Part shown: in pieces, positions 52,383 through 62,691 of the stretch | How positions within the stretch are numbered: the first letter of the stretch is position 1 | How the letters are laid out: the number at the start of each line of letters is the position of its first letter | Source of the DNA: Maribacter algicola | GTDB taxonomy: Bacteria; Bacteroidota; Bacteroidia; Flavobacteriales; Flavobacteriaceae | Length of the DNA stretch: 64,000 nt | NCBI RefSeq assembly: GCF_003933245.1 | Contig: NZ_QUSX01000002.1 | Span: 682,001 to 746,000, forward strand | Direction of reading: 5' to 3' | Program-made: the position numbers and the translations under genes | The notes under the pieces: model-generated | What the model was told of the DNA's origin: nothing | What the model saw: only the letters and a program-made list of their open reading frames with translations | The model's database searches: none

Positions 52383-53339
52383 TCAATTAGGTCTATTAAA
52401 GACTACCTCTGGGTTGGCGTTCCTTTGCGCTTCAAATAGCCGTTGTTGTTGTTTTACGGTCATCGTACTACCATCGTGGCTCCAACCCGGAGGTCCAAAA
52501 ATATACATGAATTTATGTGACCACTTGTCGGACTTTTTTACATCGTTCCAAATATCCTTGAACTCATGGGTTAGTATAACTAACGGGTTATAGGAATTTG
52601 GAGCATGAATAACCCCAAATTTCACATCAATATCATCATCGAGTTCCTTCCACGTGCCAAACATTTTGTCAAAAATGTTCAAGAATCCACCGTGGTTTTT
52701 ATCCAAATATTCCACATTCTGTGAGTGGTGCACTTGGTGCATGGTATGCGTATTGAAAATTTTTTCTATCCAACCCATTTTAGGCACATACTTACTATGT
52801 AACTGGAATTGCCAAAACGATTCTATGGCAAGGCAGAATATTACCACTTCCACGGGAAAACCCACAGCGGGCATCCACATATAGAAAAACGGCTTATACA
52901 ATAGGGTAAACCACCCATTTCTGATGGCCGTCCCTAAATTAAAATGGTCCGATGAATGGTGCACTATATGCGCGGCCCAAAGAATCCTAATTTCGTGATT
53001 TGCCCTATGAAACCAGTAATAGGTAAAATCATCAGCGAGCTGGCAAAGTAGAAATATATACCACTCATAGCCAAAGGACTTATACCCCATGATGTTCATC
53101 CTAACTCCATCTACCATAGGATTAAACAGTTCATAGGTGAAATTAAAGACGACGATCAATACCGTAACCTTGATCAAGGGGCCCAATATAGCCGATCCAA
53201 TTCCCATGGCCCCACTAGCCATTAGATCTTTCCAGACGTAAAGTTCCTTATCGCCATGGGTATGACTATATGTTAATTCCAATAAGATAAAAGCTATAAA
53301 ACAGGGTACGCCGTAAATCAGGGGGTTCGTTAAATCCAT
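52383..53339 (-). CDS. Sterol desaturase/fatty acid hydroxylase family protein
   Basis: This 318-residue integral membrane protein has several hydrophobic segments and the histidine boxes of the di-iron hydroxylase/desaturase superfamily: WFHRANH, HIVHHSSDHFN and TMHQVHHSQN. The substrate is probably a lipid or hopanoid-like molecule. The stop converges on the oxidoreductase gene with a 16-base gap. Confidence 0.9.
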   Translation of the reverse strand: MDLTNPLIYGVPCFIAFILLELTYSHTHGDKELYVWKDLMASGAMGIGSAILGPLIKVTVLIVVFNFTYELFNPMVDGVRMNIMGYKSFGYEWYIFLLCQLADDFTYYWFHRANHEIRILWAAHIVHHSSDHFNLGTAIRNGWFTLLYKPFFYMWMPAVGFPVEVVIFCLAIESFWQFQLHSKYVPKMGWIEKIFNTHTMHQVHHSQNVEYLDKNHGGFLNIFDKMFGTWKELDDDIDVKFGVIHAPNSYNPLVILTHEFKDIWNDVKKSDKWSHKFMYIFGPPGWSHDGSTMTVKQQQRLFEAQRNANPEVVFNRPN

Positions 53340-53435
53340 TTATTTTTATGATTTCGCCAAATATAATTAGAAAAGGTTCTTATGAAACCTAAATAGAATA
53401 ATTCATTTCTATTAAACTATAAATAAATCAAAAAA

Positions 53436-53870
53436 TTAACGTTGTTGCTGATTTTTTAAAATGGAATTCTGCTCCTTCATGAGACTTTCCAAATTGGACA
53501 AAAGCTCAATGTTTTTTGGGGTAGCAACTTCAGCATTGGCTGGGTCTTCTGATTTTTCCTTAAACTTATTTATGAATTTGAGCATCATAAAAATGGTGAA
53601 GGCGATAATGCCAAAGTCTATGATTACCTCTAAAAACTCACCATATCCTATTGCGACTTCTTCCATATTTTCCATGCCCTCTCTTAGAATCCATTTTTTG
53701 TTTCGAAGATTGACGTCATCCGTCATTAGCGATAAGGGTGGCATAATAACCTTTTTTACCAGGATATTCACCACTTCATTGAAGGCTGAACCGATAATAA
53801 TACCGATGGCCATATCGATCATATTACCCTTTACCGCAAAATTTTTGAACTCCTTAAAAAGATCTTTCAT
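53436..53870 (-). CDS. mscL: Large-conductance mechanosensitive channel
   Basis: MscL opens a wide pore on osmotic down-shock. The 144-residue protein has the N-terminal amphipathic helix and pore helix FKNFAVKGNMIDMAIGIIIGSAF, a periplasmic loop around 45-75, the second TM helix (DFGIIAFTIFMMLKFINK) and a C-terminal helical bundle. Length is typical. It lies 12 bases after parC. Confidence 0.95.
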   Translation of the reverse strand: MKDLFKEFKNFAVKGNMIDMAIGIIIGSAFNEVVNILVKKVIMPPLSLMTDDVNLRNKKWILREGMENMEEVAIGYGEFLEVIIDFGIIAFTIFMMLKFINKFKEKSEDPANAEVATPKNIELLSNLESLMKEQNSILKNQQQR

Positions 53871-53882
53871 TTCCTTTCAAAT

Positions 53883-56567
53883 TTAAAACAGGGTAATCTG
53901 TCCTTCTTCTCCCTCATTATCCAACGGTTCATTTTGACTAGTGGTACCATTACCTTGTTTTCCTTCCATTTCCGAAGAAATATTCTCTTCATCCACAACT
54001 TCTATTTCTTCCGCGTCTTCAGGTTCTTTCTCCTCAAAGGGAAGAGGCTCCAGCAAGTTAATATTCTTTACCTTTTCAGTAGTCAATTGATTGCCCATGG
54101 CCTTAATTCCCTTAACCGAAATAAAATCCTCCAGTTCCACCCTGAGGTTTTCCTTTGCCTCCTTGCCCCTTGGTTTTGGAAACTCTACCTCTACGACTGG
54201 TAACCAATCTGTAGAAACGATTTCCAAATAGGATTTGGGATGTTCCGTAATAAAGGTTTCCTCCTTATTTTCGTTTTCAACATGGAACCTTTTTACATAA
54301 AAACGTTCCTTTTCCCCCTCCCAATAGATGGCCGAGATTGGTTTATTGGGGTTGTATTTTTCCAGAACGACCATGTCCTCGTCAAAATGGGAGGTCAGAA
54401 CGGGCTGAATGGTTTTTACAACGCCTTTTTGGGTAATAATCAACAATAAATCATCGCCCTTAAATTCCCCTATCAATTCTCCTCTACCGTCTACGTTCAA
54501 CCTTCTAACCACATCATCAAACCAAATCTTTCTGGGTTTTAAGGTGGAAACGCCTTTTTCCTTCAGCTCTATGCGCTTCACGGAATATTTGGTGACAATA
54601 TTCCCTTTGGAAGTTCGGCCTTTAATAATGACATCGGCAAAATCGATATCCCACTTCAGTTTTTTGATGCTTCCAGCCTGCCGCAAATTAACGGTAACGA
54701 CTTCCGCTTCCCCGTTTGGATTGGCGGAAAAATACAGTACTTGGGAATTGGGGGTTCCGGCGGTCAAATCATAGCTTTTGTCCCTAGTAATGGAAGTGAC
54801 ATTGAATCTCTTAATGTAGGAGGCGCCACCTTTACCATCTTTATAAATCATATTATATATAGTGCGCTTGTCCTTTTTCTTAAAAACGGCTACGTGGATA
54901 ATGTTTTTACCAACAAATGTCTTGGCGTCTACCTTGGTTACCTGCATGGAACCATCCCTTGTAAATACTATTATATCGTCAATATCGCTACAGTCGGTTA
55001 CATACTCATCCCGCTTTAGGGAAGTTCCCACAAAGCCTTCCTCCCTGTTCACATACAGCTTGGTGTTTCTAATGACTACTTTTGTGGCCTCAATGTCATC
55101 GAATATGCGAATCTCAGATTTTCTTTCCTTGTCCTTTCCGTAAGTGGTCTTCAAGTTCTTAAAATAATCAATGGCATACTCCACCAAATGTTCCAAGTGA
55201 TGCTTTACTTGGGCTATTTTGTCCTCAAGGCTTTCCAAATGTTGTTGAGCCTTTTCCAAATCGAATTTGGAAATACGCTTTATTCTAATTTCTGTTAGGC
55301 GAACTATATCCTCTTCGGTAACGGGGCGGCGTAAGTGTGTCGTGTATGGTTTCAAACCTTTGTCAATAGCCGCAATCACACCTTCCCACGTTTCTTCTTC
55401 CTCAATATCCCTATAGATTCTGTTCTCAATGAAAATTCTTTCCAGCGAAGCGAAGTGCCATTGCTCTTCCAGTTCGGAAAGTTGAATTTCCAACTCCTTT
55501 TTCAACAAATCAACCGTAGCATCCGTTGAACGTTTCAGCATTTCGGTCACCCCTATAAATAATGGCTTATTGTCCTCTATAATACAACCCAACGGGGAAA
55601 TGGAGGATTCGCAGGCAGTAAAGGCATACAGTGCGTCTATCGTTTTGTCCGGTGATATCCCAGAGGGCAGATGCACCAATATTTCGACTTCCGCGGCCGT
55701 ATTGTCCTCAATTTTCTTGATCTTGATTTTGCCCTTGTCATTTGCCTTAAGAATGGAATCAATCAAGGTAGAAGTATTGGTTCCATAGGGTATTTCATTG
55801 ATGACCAAGGTGTTTTTGTCCAATTGCGATATTCTGGCCCGCACCCGAATCTTTCCTCCCCGTAAACCGTCATTGTAATTACTTACATCGATAATACCTG
55901 CCGTAGGAAAATCTGGAAACAACGTAAACCGTTTTCCTTTTAGGTGTTTAATGGAAGCATCTATCAGCTCATTGAAATTATGGGGCAAGATTTTGGTCGA
56001 AAGGCCTACGGCGATCCCTTCCGCTCCTTGTGCCAATAATAACGGGAATTTTACGGGCAGGTTAACCGGTTCCTTTTTCCGTCCATCATAACTTAATTGC
56101 CACTCTGTAATCTTTGGGCTGTATACTACTTCGAGTGCAAATTTGGACAATCTGGCCTCAATGTATCGGGAAGCGGCCGCACTATCTCCAGTATGTATAT
56201 TTCCCCAGTTTCCTTGGGTATCGATTAATAAATCCTTTTGGCCCAATTGCACCATGGCATCGGCAATACTGGCATCCCCATGGGGATGATACTGCATGGT
56301 ATGTCCAACAACATTAGCGACCTTGTTGTATCTACCGTCATCCAATTCCTTGAGCGAATGCATGATTCGCCGTTGAACAGGTTTAAAACCATCCTCAATG
56401 GCGGGTACGGCACGTTCCAAAATAACGTAGGAAGCATAGTCTAGAAACCAATCCTTGTACATTCCAGTAACCCGCGTAAGGGCCTCGGACGAATCGTCTT
56501 TTATTGGCTGTTGACCTTCCGATAGGTTATCGTGCTGTCCTTCGTTCAATTCTTCATTTTCTTCCAT
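53883..56567 (-). CDS. parC: DNA topoisomerase IV subunit A
   Basis: This 894-residue subunit cuts and rejoins DNA to decatenate chromosomes. The active-site Tyr is in AAASRYIEARLS (near residue 122), with GNWGNIHTGD before it and the tower/coiled-coil and six-bladed C-terminal domain after it. The final 60 residues are acidic and low-complexity. The neighbour parE, and the GyrA/ParC type with this tail, support topo IV over gyrase. Confidence 0.9.
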   Translation of the reverse strand: MEENEELNEGQHDNLSEGQQPIKDDSSEALTRVTGMYKDWFLDYASYVILERAVPAIEDGFKPVQRRIMHSLKELDDGRYNKVANVVGHTMQYHPHGDASIADAMVQLGQKDLLIDTQGNWGNIHTGDSAAASRYIEARLSKFALEVVYSPKITEWQLSYDGRKKEPVNLPVKFPLLLAQGAEGIAVGLSTKILPHNFNELIDASIKHLKGKRFTLFPDFPTAGIIDVSNYNDGLRGGKIRVRARISQLDKNTLVINEIPYGTNTSTLIDSILKANDKGKIKIKKIEDNTAAEVEILVHLPSGISPDKTIDALYAFTACESSISPLGCIIEDNKPLFIGVTEMLKRSTDATVDLLKKELEIQLSELEEQWHFASLERIFIENRIYRDIEEEETWEGVIAAIDKGLKPYTTHLRRPVTEEDIVRLTEIRIKRISKFDLEKAQQHLESLEDKIAQVKHHLEHLVEYAIDYFKNLKTTYGKDKERKSEIRIFDDIEATKVVIRNTKLYVNREEGFVGTSLKRDEYVTDCSDIDDIIVFTRDGSMQVTKVDAKTFVGKNIIHVAVFKKKDKRTIYNMIYKDGKGGASYIKRFNVTSITRDKSYDLTAGTPNSQVLYFSANPNGEAEVVTVNLRQAGSIKKLKWDIDFADVIIKGRTSKGNIVTKYSVKRIELKEKGVSTLKPRKIWFDDVVRRLNVDGRGELIGEFKGDDLLLIITQKGVVKTIQPVLTSHFDEDMVVLEKYNPNKPISAIYWEGEKERFYVKRFHVENENKEETFITEHPKSYLEIVSTDWLPVVEVEFPKPRGKEAKENLRVELEDFISVKGIKAMGNQLTTEKVKNINLLEPLPFEEKEPEDAEEIEVVDEENISSEMEGKQGNGTTSQNEPLDNEGEEGQITLF

Positions 56568-56590
56568 TCAGAAGCAATCGTATTTCAAGT

Positions 56591-58453
56591 TTATTTTTGA
56601 TTTTCCTCGATCAGGTCAATCTCTACTTTCAAATTCTCTATGATAAATTCCTGTCTGTCCGGTGTGTTCTTACCCATATAAAAATTCAACAATTCCTCAA
56701 TTGACATGGCTTTGTCGAGCATTACAGGCTCCAGACGAATATCGTCCCCAATGAAATGTTGGAACTCACCAGGAGAAATCTCGCCCAATCCCTTAAATCG
56801 CGTTATCTCAGGTTTCCCGGATAGCTTTTGGATAGCCGCCCTTCTTTCCTCATCACTGTAACAATAAATGGTTTCCTTTTTATTGCGCACCCTGAACAAT
56901 GGGGTCTGTAATATATATAGGTGGTTTTCCTTGATCAATTCTGGAAAGAACTGCAGAAAAAAGGTAATGAGCAATAAACGAATATGCATCCCGTCAACAT
57001 CCGCATCGGTAGCAATAACTATATTGTTATACCTAAGGTCTTCCATGGACTCTTCAATGTTCAAGGCCGCCTGCAGCAAATTGAATTCCTCATTTTCATA
57101 CACTATTTTCTTGGACATACCGTAGGAATTGAGCGGCTTCCCACGAAGACTGAATACGGCCTGGGTATTCACGTCCCGGGATTTTGTTATGGAACCGGAT
57201 GCCGAATCTCCCTCTGTTATGAACAAGGTGCTTTCCAATCTTCGGTCATTTTTCATATCCCCCAAATGCACCCTGCAATCCCGTAATTTTTTGTTGTGAA
57301 GACTTGCCTTTTTAGCTCGGTCCCTGGCCAATTTTCGTATGCCTGAAAGTTCCTTCCGTTCTTTTTCGGCCATGATAATCTTCCTTTGAAGCTTATCCGC
57401 TGTTTCCGGATTCTTGTGCAAATAGTTATCCAACTGCGTGCCTAAAAAGTCGTTAATGTAGGTTCTCACCGTTGGAAAATCACCGCCCATATCCGTGGAG
57501 CCCAATTTCGTCTTGGTCTGACTTTCAAATACAGGTTCCATGACCTTTATAGAAATTGCAGAAATGATGGATTTCCGAATATCTGAAGGGTCGTAATTTT
57601 TTCCGTAAAAATCCCGAATCGTCTTTACAATGGCTTCCCTGAAAGCTGCTTGGTGGGTTCCCCCTTGCGTTGTGTGCTGGCCGTTTACAAAAGAATGGTA
57701 CTCCTCGCTATATTGGGTCTTACTGTGGGTTATGGCTACCTCTATGTCCTCTCCTTTTAGATGGATAACGGGATAGAGCATATCATCCATGTTATTATTA
57801 TCCTCCAATAAATCCTTTAGGCCATTTTCCGAGTGGAATTTCTCACCATTAAAAACGATGGTAAGACCCGGATTTAGGTACACGTAGTTCTTGAGCATGC
57901 GTTCCACGTACTCGTTACGGTACTTGTAATTTTTGAAAATACTTTCGTCTGGAACGAACGTGACTTTGGTTCCCTTCCTTTTTGTGGTATCCTCAGGACC
58001 TTCCTCTTTGTCCAGATTACCAAAACTGAATTGTGCGGTCTTTACCTGATTGTCCCTCGAGGACTGGACCTCAAAAAAACTGGAAAGTGCGTTTACCGCT
58101 TTGGTTCCTACACCGTTTAACCCTACCGATTTTTTAAACGCACGGCTGTCATATTTGCCGCCGGTGTTCATTTTGGAAACAACGTCCACCACCTTTCCCA
58201 AAGGTATGCCCCTACCGTAATCCCGAACCTTAACGGTCTTGTCCTTGATGGTAATCTCAATGGTCTTTCCGGCACCCATCACGAACTCGTCGATACAGTT
58301 ATCGATGACTTCCTTGAGCAAAATATAGATTCCGTCGTCCGCTGAAGAACCGTCCCCCAATTTTCCGATGTACATACCGGGTCTTAATCGGATGTGTTCC
58401 TTCCAATCGAGCGAGCGTATATTATCTTCGGTATACTGAGATTCTTGGGACAT
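56591..58453 (-). CDS. parE: DNA topoisomerase IV subunit B
   Basis: This 620-residue ATPase subunit drives topoisomerase IV. GHKL motifs are [35 protein letters not shown] and THQAAFREA; the TOPRIM domain follows with [11 protein letters not shown] and [13 protein letters not shown]. At 620 residues it is shorter than gyrase B with insert. The stop is 23 bases before parC, so they share a transcript. Confidence 0.92.
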   Translation of the reverse strand: MSQESQYTEDNIRSLDWKEHIRLRPGMYIGKLGDGSSADDGIYILLKEVIDNCIDEFVMGAGKTIEITIKDKTVKVRDYGRGIPLGKVVDVVSKMNTGGKYDSRAFKKSVGLNGVGTKAVNALSSFFEVQSSRDNQVKTAQFSFGNLDKEEGPEDTTKRKGTKVTFVPDESIFKNYKYRNEYVERMLKNYVYLNPGLTIVFNGEKFHSENGLKDLLEDNNNMDDMLYPVIHLKGEDIEVAITHSKTQYSEEYHSFVNGQHTTQGGTHQAAFREAIVKTIRDFYGKNYDPSDIRKSIISAISIKVMEPVFESQTKTKLGSTDMGGDFPTVRTYINDFLGTQLDNYLHKNPETADKLQRKIIMAEKERKELSGIRKLARDRAKKASLHNKKLRDCRVHLGDMKNDRRLESTLFITEGDSASGSITKSRDVNTQAVFSLRGKPLNSYGMSKKIVYENEEFNLLQAALNIEESMEDLRYNNIVIATDADVDGMHIRLLLITFFLQFFPELIKENHLYILQTPLFRVRNKKETIYCYSDEERRAAIQKLSGKPEITRFKGLGEISPGEFQHFIGDDIRLEPVMLDKAMSIEELLNFYMGKNTPDRQEFIIENLKVEIDLIEENQK

Positions 58454-58752
58454 TTAACTAAAATTTATGAAAGTGATGCTAAAGATAGCCAGACTCCCAT
58501 AAAGATAAAACCCCTGTAGCTTAAAGTAATTAACAATAGATGGCCCTGTATTGTTGATAGTAAAGCCACTTTAGCCTCAAAAGTTGGAATTTGAAACAGA
58601 TGCTGTTTATCAAACTAAAATTTGCAATTCACCCATGCTGATGTGTAACGTGGAAAATTGAAGCCTTCCTATTGATAAACCAACCAATGAAGCCAAATAT
58701 AAGAAGGGTTTTACGCTAAATTTAGGATTTCCCCTTTGAGGGTTAGAGGGCT
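58454..58752 (-). other. Gap with CCCTTTGAGGG repeat
   Basis: This 299-base gap follows ychF on the - strand. The end (58724-58753) reads, on the - strand, AAAGCCCTCTAACCCTCAAA then GGGGAAATCC, a relative of the repeat inside hisA. A near -7 box TATCTTTA (58487-58480) lies 27 bases before parE. No ORF or RNA is supported. Confidence 0.45.
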
Positions 58753-59847
58753 TTACACGTTGAATCTAAAGTGCATCACATCGCCATCCTTAACGATATA
58801 TTCCTTGCCTTCCACACGCATTTTACCCGCTTCCTTAACCTTTGCCTCGCTACCAAATTTCACGTAGTCATCATAGGCAATCACTTCGGCACGGATGAAG
58901 CCTTTTTCAAAATCGGAATGGATAACCCCCGCCGCTTGAGGTGCGGTAGCGCCCACGGGAATGGTCCATGCCCGTACTTCCTTGACCCCTGCCGTAAAGT
59001 AAGTTTCAAGATTTAGGAGTCGGTATGCACCACGTATCAACTTGGCCGACCCTGGCTCTTCCAAACCAAGGTCTTCCAAAAACATCTGGCGTTCCTCATA
59101 GGTTTCCAATTCCGTGATATCGGCCTCCGTACCTACGGCTAGGAAAATCACTTCTGCATTCTCGTTGGCAACGGTTTCCTTTACTTTTTCCACGTAGGCA
59201 TTTCCTGTAGATGCCGACTCCTCGTCTACGTTACAAACGTACATAACAGGTTTGTCCGTTATAAACTGAAGCGGTTTTACGAATTCTATCCTATCCTCCT
59301 TTGAAATATCGATGGCCCTAACGGAAATACCGGATTCCAAGCCATTCTTTATGGCCATCAAAACCGCCTCCTCCTTTTGTGCTTCCTTATTTCCAGTCTT
59401 AGCGGCTCTTTTAACTTTTTCCAATTTCTTGTCCACGGTTTCCAAATCCTTCAGTTGAAGCTCCATGTCAATGGTTTCCTTATCCCGAATAGGATTTACG
59501 CTACCATCTACATGAACGATGTTGTCATTGTCAAAGCACCTCAATACGTGAAGGATGGCATCGGTCTCACGGATATTTCCCAAAAATTGGTTTCCAAGAC
59601 CTTCGCCTTTACTGGCCCCTTTGACTAAGCCAGCTATATCTACAATCTCCACGGTAGCAGGTACAACTCGCTCAGGTTTTACCAGTTCCTCCAGTTTTTC
59701 CAATCGTGAATCGGGCACGTTTACAACGCCAATATTGGGTTCTATGGTACAAAATGGGAAATTGGCACTTTGTGCCTTCGCGTTGGACAAACAATTAAAA
59801 AGGGTCGATTTTCCCACATTGGGCAATCCCACGATTCCTGCTTTCAT
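58753..59847 (-). CDS. ychF: Ribosome-binding ATPase YchF
   Basis: YchF (OLA1 type) is an ATP-binding member of the Obg GTPase family that binds ribosomes. The 364-residue protein has the P-loop [12 protein letters not shown], the switch [21 protein letters not shown] and a C-terminal TGS domain ending [18 protein letters not shown]. All normal. It is separated from parE by the repeat-bearing gap. Confidence 0.95.
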   Translation of the reverse strand: MKAGIVGLPNVGKSTLFNCLSNAKAQSANFPFCTIEPNIGVVNVPDSRLEKLEELVKPERVVPATVEIVDIAGLVKGASKGEGLGNQFLGNIRETDAILHVLRCFDNDNIVHVDGSVNPIRDKETIDMELQLKDLETVDKKLEKVKRAAKTGNKEAQKEEAVLMAIKNGLESGISVRAIDISKEDRIEFVKPLQFITDKPVMYVCNVDEESASTGNAYVEKVKETVANENAEVIFLAVGTEADITELETYEERQMFLEDLGLEEPGSAKLIRGAYRLLNLETYFTAGVKEVRAWTIPVGATAPQAAGVIHSDFEKGFIRAEVIAYDDYVKFGSEAKVKEAGKMRVEGKEYIVKDGDVMHFRFNV

Positions 59848-59935
59848 TTTTTCTGAGGTTAGGTACTAGACGTAAAAAGCTAGACTGTTATTTTCGGCCG
59901 CAAATATAACTCTTACTTGGCTATTAATCATATCA

Positions 59936-59962
59936 AATAAAAAACCCGAACGCCGTTCGGGT
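59936..59962 (-). terminator. Intrinsic terminator after ferredoxin
   Basis: ACCCGAAC-GCC-GTTCGGGT forms an 8-bp stem with three-base loop. On the - strand it is followed by TTTTTT, so it ends the ferredoxin transcript. Confidence 0.85.
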
Positions 59963-60004
59963 ATATCAATTGAATATCGTTTATGATCTAAACCGATTTT
60001 CCGA

Positions 60005-60358
60005 TTAATCTTCCGGATGCATAAAGGCCTGTTTGGCCAACAGCGTTTCTTCGGATTCCACATGGTCCTCATCGGGCACACAACAATCCACAGGACATAC
60101 GGCGGCACATTGGGGCTCTTCATGGAAGCCCATACATTCCGTACACTTATCCGGTGCTATGTAATAGACTTCATCGCTAATGGGTTCCTGGGCATCATCA
60201 GCGTTTACCGCCTTGCCATTTGGCAATACAACGTCACCCTTCAGAGAAGTACCATCCCCATAGCGCCATTCATCGGCACCTTCATATATTGCAGTATTGG
60301 GACATTCCGGTTCGCAAGCCCCACAGTTTATACATTCGTCTGTTATTATTATAGCCAT
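60005..60358 (-). CDS. 2[4Fe-4S] ferredoxin, Alvin-type
   Basis: This 117-residue electron carrier has two Cys clusters, [12 protein letters not shown] and [21 protein letters not shown], with an insert of about 30 residues between them. The second cluster has the spacer of Allochromatium-type ferredoxins (eight residues between the second and third Cys). It diverges from the acyl-CoA reductase/serC/serA block, a pairing I see repeatedly in Flavobacteriia, so it may donate electrons in that pathway, but this is context only. Confidence 0.92.
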   Translation of the reverse strand: MAIIITDECINCGACEPECPNTAIYEGADEWRYGDGTSLKGDVVLPNGKAVNADDAQEPISDEVYYIAPDKCTECMGFHEEPQCAAVCPVDCCVPDEDHVESEETLLAKQAFMHPED

Positions 60359-60440
60359 AATTTAATTTTTATTTAATATGGATTCAAAAATTAAAACCAT
60401 CTTTGGGTACTTCTGTCCCGCACTTTTTCAATTCAGAATC

Positions 60441-60460
60441 TTACTTTTGCACAAAAGTAA
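60441..60460. promoter_or_regulatory. Palindromic bidirectional promoter
   Basis: TTACTTTTG-CA-CAAAAGTAA is a perfect inverted repeat. Each half contains an exact -7 box, TACTTTTG, one on each strand (60442-60449 + and 60459-60452 -). The boxes face each other with a 2-base gap, as at 15715-15736. It lies between ferredoxin and acyl-CoA reductase. Confidence 0.6.
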
Positions 60461-60487
60461 ACCCTAGTAAACTTGTATACAAATATA

Positions 60488-61561
60488 ATGGCAGAACAAC
60501 CAGAAACTATAAAAGCTTTTGTTAAACTCGGAGAATTTTTGGGTGATTACTGCCAATTTGCCAAAGGGAACCTTGAATTTAATGAAGACCAAATTAAGTG
60601 GTTGCATAAACTGGATGATTTGGTGGCAAGGGCTGCGAGTCATAACGGTTGGTTCACCCAGGGAAATATTTTATACGCTTTTGAACAATGGTCCACCGCA
60701 TTGAAAACCGATAACTTAAAAAAATGGTTGGACCAATACGATATTCAAAATTCCAACCCAATGACCGTAGCCATTATTATGGCAGGCAATATTCCCTTGG
60801 TTGGATTTCATGATTTTTTATCGGTTTTGGTGACAGGAAACAAGGCGCTTGTAAAGTTATCCAGCAATGATAAAATTTTGTTGCCCTTTTTTACCGAATA
60901 TCTAACAACGCTGGAACCCCTACTTTTAGGGTATATAAAATTTTCGGATGAAATCCTGACCGATTATGATGCGGTAATCGCTACGGGAAGCAACAATACC
61001 GCCCGCTATTTCGAGTATTATTTCGGCAAAAAACCGAACATTATTCGAAAAAACAGGAACTCCGTAGCGATTATTCATGGTGACGAAACACCCGAAACTC
61101 TTTCGCTTTTGGGCGAGGATATTTTCCGATATTACGGGCTTGGATGTAGAAGCGTATCCAAAATCATGGTTCCCCGGGGATATGATTTTGACAACTTCTA
61201 CAAAGCCGTTTACTCATTTAAGGATATCATTGACGAGAACAAGTACGCCAATAACTACGACTATAACAAAGCGGTTTATCTTATGAGCGAATTCAAGTTT
61301 TTGGATAACGGTTTTCTTTTATTGAAAGAGGATGCAGGTTATGCCTCGCCCATAGCTTCCCTTTTTTATCAATATTATGATTCCAAGGAGTATTTGGATG
61401 AGACCTTAAAAAGGGATGCAGATAAAATCCAGTGTATTGTTTCTTCCAGACCCAGAAGAGACCACATTGCCTTTGGTGATTCGCAAAAACCAGCGCTTTG
61501 GGACTATGCGGATGGCGTGGACACTGTTGAATTCCTGTTAAAAATATCCAACAATAATTGA
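60488..61561 (+). CDS. Acyl-CoA reductase (LuxC-like)
   Basis: This 357-residue protein of the LuxC family would reduce acyl-CoA or acyl-phosphate to aldehyde with NADPH. The catalytic Cys is in YYGLGCRSVSKIMVPRG; VAIIMAGNIPLVGFHDF and KLSSNDKILLPFF mark the cofactor site. I use ATG 60488 (MAEQPETIK); a TTG at 60473 is possible but weak. It precedes serC by 61 bases. A metabolic link to serine is not evident. Confidence 0.85.
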   Translation: MAEQPETIKAFVKLGEFLGDYCQFAKGNLEFNEDQIKWLHKLDDLVARAASHNGWFTQGNILYAFEQWSTALKTDNLKKWLDQYDIQNSNPMTVAIIMAGNIPLVGFHDFLSVLVTGNKALVKLSSNDKILLPFFTEYLTTLEPLLLGYIKFSDEILTDYDAVIATGSNNTARYFEYYFGKKPNIIRKNRNSVAIIHGDETPETLSLLGEDIFRYYGLGCRSVSKIMVPRGYDFDNFYKAVYSFKDIIDENKYANNYDYNKAVYLMSEFKFLDNGFLLLKEDAGYASPIASLFYQYYDSKEYLDETLKRDADKIQCIVSSRPRRDHIAFGDSQKPALWDYADGVDTVEFLLKISNNN

Positions 61562-61622
61562 ATCTATCTTTATTCTAAATCAATAGAAATTTCTGACCTT
61601 TATCCCCTTAATCAATTAAAAA

Positions 61623-62687
61623 ATGCAAAAACATAATTTTAGTGCCGGACCATGTGTTCTTCCGAGAGAAGTCCTTCTTAAAGCTTCTGAGGCTGTAATG
61701 GATTTTAACGGTTCTGGACTATCGTTAATAGAAATCTCCCACCGTAGTAAGGATTTTGTGGCCGTCATGGATCGTGCCCGATCCCTCGTTTTGGAACTAT
61801 TGAATCTTGAAGGAAAGGGATACCATGCCCTATTCCTACAAGGGGGTGCCAGCATGGAGTTTTTAATGGTTGCCTATAACCTTCTAGAAACGAAGGCAGG
61901 TTATCTAAATACGGGCACTTGGAGCGATAAAGCAATAAAAGAGGCCAAACTCTTTGGAGAAGTGGTAGAAGTAGGATCTTCCAAGGACGAGAACTTCAAC
62001 TACATCCCAAAGGGCTATGCTGTTCCTTCCGGATTGGATTATTTGCACCTTACTTCCAATAATACCATATTCGGTACCCAGTTTAAAAAATTTCCTACGA
62101 CAGACGCACCTTTGGTCTGTGATATGAGTTCCGATATTTTCTCAAGGGTGCTGGACTTTTCAAAGTTCGATTTGATTTACGCAGGAGCGCAAAAAAACAT
62201 GGGTCCTGCCGGAACTACCTTGGTTGTTGTGAAGGAGGAAATATTGGGTAAGGTATCTAGAAAAATACCTTCCATGTTGAACTATAAAATTCATATCGAC
62301 AAAGAAAGCATGTACAACACTCCGCCTGTATTTGCAGTGTATACTTCCATGCTCACCTTGGAGTGGCTAAAAAACCTTGGAGGAATCGCCGCCATTGAGC
62401 AAATAAATGAGAAAAAAGCACAGTTGCTTTATTCTGAAATCGACTTGAATCCCGTATTCGAGGGATATGCCAATAAAAACGACCGTTCCATTATGAATGC
62501 CACCTTCAACCTAACGGAGGAAGGACTTAAGGATACTTTTGAAGCTATGTTGAAAGAAGCCGGAATCAATGGCCTTAACGGACACCGATCAGTTGGTGGA
62601 TACAGAGCCAGTATGTACAATGCGTTATCTCTAGAGAGCGTTGGCGTCCTAGTGGATGTAATGAGCGAAATGGAACGCAAAGCATAA
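61623..62687 (+). CDS. serC: Phosphoserine aminotransferase
   Basis: SerC transaminates 3-phosphohydroxypyruvate (step 2 of serine synthesis). The 354-residue PLP enzyme begins HNFSAGPCVLPREVL, with the PLP Lys in YAGAQKNMGPAGT, the Trp/Gly segment LNTGTWSDKAIKEAKLFG and the final NGLNGHRSVGGYRASMYNA. It ends 4 bases ahead of serA. Confidence 0.95.
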   Translation: MQKHNFSAGPCVLPREVLLKASEAVMDFNGSGLSLIEISHRSKDFVAVMDRARSLVLELLNLEGKGYHALFLQGGASMEFLMVAYNLLETKAGYLNTGTWSDKAIKEAKLFGEVVEVGSSKDENFNYIPKGYAVPSGLDYLHLTSNNTIFGTQFKKFPTTDAPLVCDMSSDIFSRVLDFSKFDLIYAGAQKNMGPAGTTLVVVKEEILGKVSRKIPSMLNYKIHIDKESMYNTPPVFAVYTSMLTLEWLKNLGGIAAIEQINEKKAQLLYSEIDLNPVFEGYANKNDRSIMNATFNLTEEGLKDTFEAMLKEAGINGLNGHRSVGGYRASMYNALSLESVGVLVDVMSEMERKA

Positions 62688-62691
62688 CAAA

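Noticed and set aside
53461..53886. A 141-codon open frame antisense to mscL
   Set aside because: It is the mirror of mscL, a fully conserved channel gene; hydrophobic codons give long open frames on the opposite strand.
53883..58453. Gyrase instead of topoisomerase IV
   Set aside because: The pair is adjacent with parE shorter than typical GyrB and parC with an acidic tail, which fits topo IV better; the alternative cannot be fully excluded.
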